Shown: positions 57,061 through 64,000 of the stretch, piece by piece | Position numbering within the stretch: the first letter of the stretch is position 1 | How the letters are laid out: every line of letters begins with the position of its first letter | Source of the DNA: Carettochelys insculpta | Taxonomy: Eukaryota > Chordata > Testudines > Carettochelyidae | Direction: 5' to 3' | Assembly (NCBI RefSeq): GCF_033958435.1 | Contig: NC_134161.1 | Location: forward strand, 9,424,001 to 9,488,000 | Length of the DNA: 64,000 bases | The notes under the pieces: generated by a model | Told to the model about the DNA's origin: nothing | The model's database searches: none | Seen by the model: only the letters and a program-made list of their open reading frames with translations | Program-made: the position numbers and the translations under genes

Positions 57061-57485
57061 TACAGGTTGCACCTCTCAAAACCGAGACTCTTTTGGTCTG
57101 GCAACATTCATGGTCCAGCAGGACCCTGGATGTTCCTGGACCAGAGCCCCAAAGCTGGTAGCCTCGTGGCAGGAGGGCTGGCAGCTAGGAACTTTTCTGG
57201 GTTGGGACCCTGGTGGCAAGCCCGGAGGGGTGTTGCCTGGGAGCTTGGTGAGGCTGGTGTCTGCCAGAGACAGTGTCTGCAGGGCTGGAGGCCTGGCTGG
57301 GCCAAGAGCAGAGGAGCCAGCTGGGGCTGGAAGTAGGGGAGCTGGCTGGGGTAGAAGCAGAGCCGACAGAAGGGAGGAACAGTGTGGTGGGAGGCTGGAG
57401 GCAGGGAACCTCCCTGGTTCATCAAATTCCCTTGTTCAGGACCAGTTAGGTCCTGAGGTGCTGGACCAGGGAGGTTCAACCTGTA
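57061..57485. mobile_element. TA-flanked terminal-inverted-repeat element
   Basis: The element 57063-57483 starts CAGGTTGCACCTCTCAAAAC; the reverse of its right end reads CAGGTTGAACCTCCCTGGTC. TA lies at both edges (57061-57062 and 57484-57485), compatible with a TA target. The interior is GC-rich, with frames on both strands that are not protein-like. The ends resemble those of 50531-50851, so the two may be one superfamily. Confidence 0.75.
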
Positions 57486-57659
57486 CCCAGTTTTAATTAC
57501 AATGGGAGCAGCCGTGTAGATGGGACCACTGGCATTTTTAATGCTTGTCAGAGCATGTGTAGGTAAGAATGGTGCTTAAAATACTGGTGGCCTGCCTACA
57601 TTAGGACTTCCACTAGCAGAGCTGCAGGAACTGGAGCAGTGTAGAATAACGGCTGAGAG

Positions 57660-57860
57660 TAAACCAGGCCTATGTGCCTCAGTTTCCTCAGAGAAAATGA
57701 GGACCATATTATCCTACCTTCATAAAATCCGTCTATCTATGGATCATCTCTTGTTCTGCGTTCGTATAACACTCACGCAGATGTGGTTTGGTTCGTGACC
57801 TGGGCTCTTTGGCTGTACTGCAATACACAGAGGTGACATGTTATACATTATTATTATTAG
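57660..57860 (+). repeat. MIR-type 3' part
   Basis: ATGTGCCTCAGTTTCCTCAG followed by AAAATGAGGACCATATTATC, typical of MIR 3' halves. Ends near a short ATT run at 57850. Confidence 0.55.
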
Positions 57861-59440
57861 AGCATGATAATGCTTTCAGGACATCCTGGAGGGGGATCCC
57901 CAGGAGGTGACTATAGAAAACCAGGTGAAAGGGCTTTGTTGATGGTATTTTGGGGTGATATTTGAATCCCTTTAGTGTAGGACACTAAACTGCAAATGCT
58001 GTTGGACAAAAGAGAGCATAACAAATGAAATGAAGGAAGCCACCCTCCCTCCCTCCATGGTCTAATAAGGATGCCTAACTGCCTTATCTCCTGGATCTGC
58101 TCATCTGCCTTTGTCTCCCTCTTTCATTACATATATTTCATTATGTCTATTTTAGAAGGAAATTAAGCTGTCTCTGAACTGAAGACCAATGGAAAGGAAC
58201 AGTCACCAAAGCCACAGATTACTTTTGCTTGTGAATTCCCTCCCCTTGTCCTCAGCAGTGTAATAAACAAACATTGTTTGGAATTCCAGGTATTGATGAA
58301 TGAAAAGTTTTTCTATTGGATGAGGAGTGGAGAGGTTTTCAGCCATCTTAAGGCCAGTGAGGGTTGATCTTCCGGAGTTTAGTTTTGTGTGTCTGGCACA
58401 GATACGGCAAAAATTAATCTCTCTGGGGTTGGCAGTCAATCTCTGTACTGTAAGCTATGGGCTCAGGGAGGTCAACATGTAAGTATAGGGTCTAGGCCTT
58501 CACTAGGGAAATGAGTCGATTTTGGTATGTCAGTTCTAGCTATGCGAATGCTCTAGCTTGAATTGTGTAACTAAAATATTTTTTCCCTAGGACAGTCTTG
58601 GCCTCACTTCTGGGTTACTAAGCCTTTATTTCCCCTTCGGGGGTCAAGCAAGACTCCAGCTCCTCAGCTATTGCCTGAATACCTCTCCCTTCTGACTGGA
58701 GGAGTTGCAGGCACTATTCCTTGTATTCCCTGTGTGTTTCCCAGCACAGATTGCACAAAGACACCTGCTTGTTTTGTCTTGAGAACGATAACAGATGTAA
58801 TTACTGCTGTGATAAGGTATCTCACAGCACTTCCCATGCACACTGACTTTATTTGTAAGGTGAAAAGTATTGCACTGAAAATATATTGAAACCATAAAAG
58901 ACCTTAGATGCCTACTAATAAACTTAATTGCTTTAACACCAGTGCTAATATAGATTTTGGAAGGAACAGGCTTTTTAAGCCTCAGCCCTTCCAACCCCAC
59001 CCTAGAGGTTTGGGGGCTCCATGGACCTGTCTATTTTCTGGATTAGGAAGAAGACCATGAGCCTGCTTAAAACCAGGCTATTGATCCAATAACCCTTTCT
59101 TTTCTGTTGGTTCCTGAAGAATCCAGTTTGAATTAGTATGTGCTTTCCTTTCCAGCGTGTAGCATGTATCAGCTTCCAGGAGAAGAAATACATCAGCATG
59201 TCTCACCACAATACACTGGACCCCAAAAGTAGAAACCCTAATCTAATGACGTTTGACTTAATTCGCTCAAGTTAATTCCCTAACGCTTGTTCAGAATATA
59301 GTTGGTCTGCCATCTGCCCACTTACTCCCATGCCAATATGGAAAGCATCTGATGCAACAGGCAGCGCCAAAAATCCACCTGAGACTGGAAAAAACACCTT
59401 TAGGGCTCAAGGAGCTTTTTGGGGCCCCCCAGTGTAAAAA
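57861..59440. other. No gene or clear repeat seen
   Basis: Nothing assigned. Confidence 0.4.
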
Positions 59441-59444
59441 GGAT

Positions 59445-59911
59445 GTGGATTTGCTAGAGCACGTTCAGTGAAGGGCAACAAAAATGATTAAGGGTCTGGA
59501 GTGCAAGACCTATGAGGATAGGCTGAGGGATTTGGGCTTGTTTAGTTTACAGAAGAGAAGACTTAGAGGTGATTTAATAGCAGACTTCAACTTCCTGAAG
59601 GGGAGCTCTAAAGAGGAGGGTGAGAAACTGTTCTCAGTGGTGTCAGATGGCAGAACAAGGAGTAATGGTCAGAAGTTGAAGAGGGAGAGGTGTAGGTTAG
59701 ATATTAGGAAAAACTTCTTCACCAGGTGGGTGGTGAAGCATTGGAATGCGTTGCCTAGAGAGGTGATGGATTCTCCATCCCTTGGGGTTTTTAAGTCCCA
59801 GCTGGATAAGGTCCTGTCTGGGATGACTTAGTGGGGGTTGATCCTGCTTGAAGCAGGGGGCTGGACTAGATAACCTCCTGAGGTCCCTTCCAGCCCTATG
59901 ATTCTGTGATT
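59445..59911 (+). mobile_element. CR1 LINE 3' end with open C-terminal frame
   Basis: The open frame at 59484-59831 (115 codons) encodes the conserved CR1 ORF2 C-terminus: DRLRDLGLFSLQKRRLRGDL, FNFLKGSSKEEGEKLFS, RCRLDIRKNFFTRWVVKHWN, LPREVMDSPSLGVFKSQLD. The 3' UTR follows and ends CCCTATGATTCTGTGATT. No frame-breaking change is visible in the retained part, so this is probably the youngest CR1 piece here. It cannot move because RT and endonuclease are absent. Confidence 0.92.
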
Positions 59912-59914
59912 CCT

Positions 59915-61005
59915 TGGGCAGAGGTGTACAACAACAACGACTGGTATGTGTTTATGAAACCCATCACAAAAACATCCACTCTTCACACTGATGGTCTTTA
60001 AAAGCAGGCTTTTCATTAAATCCCCTCTCTCCCCCACCCCCCACAAAAAGTCTGGAGATAGTCATCCATGGTAAGAATCCTGAAATATTGGTCAAACAGG
60101 TACCTGCAAATGCTTCCAGAAGGGCCTTTATCTAATTTGAACAGGCAATCAGCAGTTTCCTTGATACTCCAAGAGAGGATGGAATTTTGCATTATGCCAC
60201 ATGGGATCTGCTGGCTGCTGAGTTCTTTGGAGAATCTGACACCAGTTGTGAGAAGAGAGTCCTTTAGCAATCCCTGGGCTTTGCTACTCAAAACAAGTTC
60301 TTCTAGGCTTGGAACTAGTGATATCTTTAGGTCATAGTTCCTTAAGGCCCTTGGAATCCACAGTTGCAAGTCAGCACTTCAGTCCTGTGCCATAGACTTA
60401 ATGGGAAACATCTGCAGCAAAACCAGCCGAAAGGAACCCAGTGAGCATTCCACAGTACTCCCAGAGCACAAGCTGCAGTAACTCTCTGGTGTGCCTCAGA
60501 ATGGAGTGCTCCTTCCAGTACCTGTCCCCAGGCTATCAGGTGAAATAAGCTCTTCTTTCAGTCCCCGCTTTTATTCTGTCTCTCTTCTATTTATCAAGTA
60601 ATGATGCACTGTAATACCCATTTGTTCCAACAACCCCGTTGTCCCACCCCAGAATGCTGTGTTTAAGGTGTTAAAAGCCTCTAACTCAAGGAAAGATTCT
60701 TCAGTATAACCCAGGAACCTGTAATTCATTATAAAAGAAGCCCCTTCCTCTCCCTGATGGGAAGCCAGAGGATCTCCGTACCCTAATTAAATGAGTGTTG
60801 TCAGGCCAAATTCAATATCAGGAGAGTCTTCTGATATGACCTTTCTTCAGCTGTTGAGCCTGATACGGTGCTTTGGAGCCTCTTAGCTCCATGACTGCAT
60901 TTTTTTGTTCTTTGTATCACTGTGGTATTTCGATTCACCCAGCTCAGATCAGGGTCTGATTGTGGTATGTACTTATACTGAGTGATAGAAGAATGGTGAT
61001 TAAAT
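59915..61005. other. No gene or clear repeat seen
   Basis: Nothing assigned. Confidence 0.4.
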
Positions 61006-61009
61006 TACA

Positions 61010-61260
61010 GACCTGTATTCAAATCCTTGTTCCACCCCAGGCTTCCTCTATGTCTTGGAACAAATTATCCACTCTGTGTTCTGCTCTGATGACCTCAGTA
61101 TCGGAAGGCCTTTAGTTTGAACACAGTCATGTGATTAACATCTAAGGTTCATTCTTTCCTGCCCCGCCTTTGTGCCTCAATTACCATCTGTTAAATGGGG
61201 GTTATAGAGCTTTCCTATCTCAAAGAGGTGCTGTGAGGATGAACGTATTAACAAGCGTGA
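61010..61260 (+). repeat. MIR-like SINE
   Basis: Contains ATTACAGACCTGTATTCAAA near the start and CTCAATTACCATCTGTTAAA with ATGGGGGTTATAGAG near the end, in MIR order. Confidence 0.6.
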
Positions 61261-61264
61261 GATG

Positions 61265-61450
61265 CTCCGATACTAGGACAATGAAGAGCGACTACGTACC
61301 TGAACTAGGCAGATAGGTCTTGCCTCAAAGAGCTTTGAATTGAAAAAGACAAGATAGGCATAGAGGGAGAGCAAGGCAATATTATTATTCTTGTTGTACA
61401 GATAGAGGAAACCCAGAGAAATGACTGCTGTTCTAGGTCACACAGAGGGT
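61265..61450 (+). repeat. SINE/LINE-tail-like repeat
   Basis: Contains GTCTTGCCTCAAAGAGCTTT and TTGTTGTACAGATAGAGGAA, then GGTCACACAGAGGG. Related to 34298 and 46440. Confidence 0.45.
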
Positions 61451-61459
61451 TTTTGGAAG

Positions 61460-62380
61460 GGCTAGGAGTAACCCCACTGCACACAGCCTCCCCTCCCCTG
61501 ATCTGTTGAGTTCCAAACAAGCGGCTTCACAGCAAGACTTCTGTTTAGCAAGTGGAGAATGCAAATTGGATCTTAAAATACACCCTTGTTGTTAAGATGC
61601 CTTGGAGAGATGTAATGTGTCCTCGCTAAGAGACGTTTCCCAGGCCTTGTTCCCATTCCAAGGAGATAGCAGCATCCTGTACTTTGTGAACAATAATCAG
61701 TCGATTTCAATAGCTGTCTCAGTGTTTGGCATTGTGGGTGTTACCATTCGTATGCTAAGCAGAGGTGTTACATTCTGTGATTCAGGGATGTTATACAGAC
61801 GCTTGCTAATAACTGCACTGAGGTTGAACAAAGTCAGAATACGTCCATCTGCCAAGGTGATGTCTCTCTCTGAAGCTTCAGCCTTTTTAATAAACTTCAT
61901 TAACTTTTTTAAGGTAAATATATTTAAATGCTAAGCGGTAACATTTTTGTCAGGAGACGTGCAATGTATTTCCGCTAAAAGATAATAAGCAGCTCTAACA
62001 ACTGCTTAGAAACCAAAAACAACTGGAAATGATGCTGCTACCCTCAGACAATGGGCTGTGATTTCAGTTACTCATATTCTCAGGCTCTGATGCAGCAATG
62101 AGTTGTATGCAAGCAGACTTTTACTTGTGTGGTCTTTCTGCCAATTCTACCCAAAGGCTATGTCTGCAGAGTTCAGTTTATACCAGGGCTTGGCAGTTCG
62201 TAGCCCTGGCACCTCTGGGCTCATTGCATCAGTTACACATGTAATAAATAAATAAATGTTTGAGCCCCATCTCCTCTTTGATTACAAATTAAGCACGGTG
62301 TGTCTATGTGCAATGCTGTGCTGCTTTCATGTTCCCGGCATGGATGCAGTTATGCTAATAGAAAGGTACTTTATAGTGAT
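61460..62380. other. No gene or clear repeat seen
   Basis: Nothing assigned. An AAATA run is at 62243-62258. Confidence 0.4.
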
Positions 62381-62382
62381 CT

Positions 62383-62998
62383 AGTTTATTCACATAAGGG
62401 AAGGGGAATAGTGTACTAACAGAACCCACCTTCTGACTGATATACAGGCACTCCTTGAGTTACAAATGTCCAACTTACAAGCACCTACACATTGAACCAG
62501 AAGCTCTCCTGCCACTGCAGAGGAGCAGGATGAAGCACAGGGGGTGGTGAGCAGCACATGTGCTGGCTGGACAGCTCTGCCGGAATAGGGGCCAGTATCA
62601 CAACCTGTGGCTGCAGAGAAGCAGCATTTTGAAGGAAAACAGCTGCATCTTTTTTCTGGAGTGCTGTAACCCATGCTCAGGTGGCTTGCTGGATCCTGGT
62701 GAGCAGGGGGCTGGGTGCAGCCTGTGGCAGAGGCAGGGGCCTGGGGCTGGCTTCAGAAGCTGGCACAGAGCTAGCTCACAGAGGGCAGAGGTTGTGGGAG
62801 AAGGGGATGCCCAGAAGTCCCCTTCAGAATCTCCATCTGCCTCTTCATCCTGCTCCCCTGAGGCGGCAGGAGAGCTTCTGTTTTGATGTGCAGATGTTCA
62901 TCAGTTGGATTTTTGTAACTCAGGGAGTGCCTGTTTATCAGTCAAAAGGTGGGTTCTCTTAGTACAACACTATTCTCCTTCCCTTATGTGAATAAACT
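62383..62998. mobile_element. Long foldback element with ~157 bp arms
   Basis: The left arm (62383-62540) and the reverse complement of the right arm (about 62839-62998) both begin AGTTTATTCACATAAGGGAA. They continue in parallel through GAACCCACCTT, CAGGCACTCC-TGAGTTACAAA, AGAAGCTCTCCTGCC and GGAGCAGGATGAAG, with high identity. The ~300 bp centre is GC-rich and non-coding. It could form a large hairpin or cruciform. The transposon class is unclear. Confidence 0.85.
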
Positions 62999-63091
62999 CC
63001 TCTAAGTAAACCCGCTGTTCCTCAAGCCCCAGTACTCAAGGTTAAATAAAAGGTGTTCCACTGTTTTTCATTACAGTAATTCAGGTATATT

Positions 63092-63234
63092 ATAGGTTAA
63101 ATAGTAACAGAGTCTGTTCTGGTCTGGCTATGGTCTGAAGAAGTGGGTCTGTCCCATGAAAGCTCACCTAATAAATTATTTTGCTGGTCTTTAAAGTGCT
63201 ACTTGACTGCTTTTTGTTTTGATAGGTTAAATAG
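63092..63234 (+). mobile_element. Short PLE-end insertion, perfect 13 bp target duplication
   Basis: A 117 bp insert (63105-63221) holds CTGAAGAAGTGGGTCTGTCC, CATGAAAGCTCACC, AATAATTTATTAGG-type spacer in reverse sense, then GTCTTTAAAGTGCTACTTGA and a T-rich end. It is flanked by a perfect direct repeat, ATAGGTTAAATAG, at 63092-63104 and 63222-63234. The core has CTGAAGA for CTGATGA and a stem II with one disrupted pair. Confidence 0.8.
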
Positions 63235-63239
63235 GTTTT

Positions 63240-63375
63240 TGAGGGTTATCCTGGGAACCTAACTACCATTTATAATATTGTTTCTATGAGAAAATCCATT
63301 CTGAGTTCCAAGTGCCTGACTTACAATGAACTTTTGGAAGACAACCCATTCATATATTGAGCACTTCCTATAATT
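63240..63375. repeat. Repeat with GTGCCTGACTTACAA motif
   Basis: Contains TTTCTATGAGAAAATCCATT and AAGTGCCTGACTTACAATG, resembling the CAGGCACTCC-TGAGTTACAA arm of 62383. Likely a related non-autonomous element; limits uncertain. Confidence 0.4.
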
Positions 63376-64000
63376 TGTGTCCATGCTGAAGATTGTGCTA
63401 ATCTAAAAACAAAAACAAACTGCTTGTATCCTGATACACTATCTCAAGAATATAACCTAATTTTATGTAGATGCTATGTTAGTTGATTTTTTCATTTGAA
63501 AATGGCCTTTGTATAAAAGTATGTAAGTTTTTTTTTCTGTTTTTCAATGTGACTCCGAAATATGATAAACGTAGGAAAAATAGTTGTTTTATTTTGTGGA
63601 AAAAAATTACCATGTGCTACCTAGCTCTGTAATTCACATTTGATTGTGAGACAGTTGGCTGTGCGGCTATTCCTCATGGTTTGTTGAGATTTTTCTGTTT
63701 AAGACTAGAACTAGGAATTCAGTTTCAACTCTTCTTCAGTTACCAATTTCTCCTTTTCTTCATAATGTTTCTTTTAAGAACCTATTGCATTGTGCTGCTG
63801 ATGCTCTATGTCTCTGTGTTCGCTATATTTAAAACGGCAGTGTGTTTTTAATTAGAGTAGCGGAGACAAGGCCTGGATAGTCTTTACCTTGCTATAGCTA
63901 TGTCAGTGCTATTTTCCCTTCCACAATGTGTATCTGGACTAGCTACATGAAAGTAAATGTTACCTGTGCTTCATTTATACTAGACTTTATTCTGAGGAAA
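63376..64000. other. No gene or clear repeat seen
   Basis: AT-rich sequence to the window end. Confidence 0.4.

Noticed and set aside
1..64000. CRISPR array, prokaryotic operon or phage content
   Set aside because: No regularly spaced direct repeats, no ribosome-binding-site-led gene clusters, and repeat content is clearly vertebrate.

Overview
The window looks like non-coding nuclear DNA from an amniote, most probably a turtle, with a crocodilian as the alternative. The evidence is the repeat mix: CR1 LINE 3' ends, MIR-like SINEs, Penelope-like (PLE) remnants, a DIRS1-like retrotransposon, an RTE-like LINE, PIF/Harbinger and hAT DNA transposons, and many short inverted-repeat elements. The species call is an inference from repeat content. 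I found no host protein-coding exon, rRNA or tRNA gene that I could defend. Open frames are short and scattered, and those with recognisable homology all belong to transposable elements.

Layout. 1-7 kb: a minus-strand PLE 3' part with a GIY-YIG endonuclease, a short inverted-repeat element, MIR-like fragments, two copies of an unnamed ~160-190 bp repeat, and three short PLE-end insertions. 7-13 kb: mostly unassigned. 13-16 kb: a C-rich tandem region, a decayed Harbinger transposase with a spliceable intron, and a foldback repeat. 17-20 kb: a palindromic element and a 586 bp hAT-like element with a perfect 8 bp target duplication. 21-30 kb: CR1 fragments, a GT microsatellite and two more short PLE-end insertions. 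31-37 kb: three LINE copies of two families, one invaded by two PLE fragments. 38-40 kb: a G-rich hAT-derived block and a CR1 that retains part of its reverse transcriptase. 41-45 kb: a decayed DIRS1-like element (gag, reverse transcriptase with YLDD, RNase H). 45-52 kb: sparse. 52-60 kb: two CR1 ends, an internally deleted Harbinger derivative with both termini and target duplication, a hAT deletion derivative and a TA-flanked inverted-repeat element. 62-63.3 kb: a long foldback element and another short PLE-end insertion.

The most interesting pattern is a set of ~90-118 bp insertions at 3837, 6200, 22407, 27668 and 63105. Each corresponds to the terminal part of a PLE and most carry a recognisable hammerhead-ribozyme-like core (CTGATGA, stem II, GAAA, short stem III). 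Each is flanked by direct repeats of 9-14 bp. This suggests a discrete short mobile unit, similar in concept to retrozymes, travelling on the PLE machinery. PLE association with hammerhead motifs is known; the short-unit interpretation is inference.

All coding elements here are broken by stops, frameshifts or deletions. The window is best read as layered repeat insertions, probably in an intron or intergenic region.
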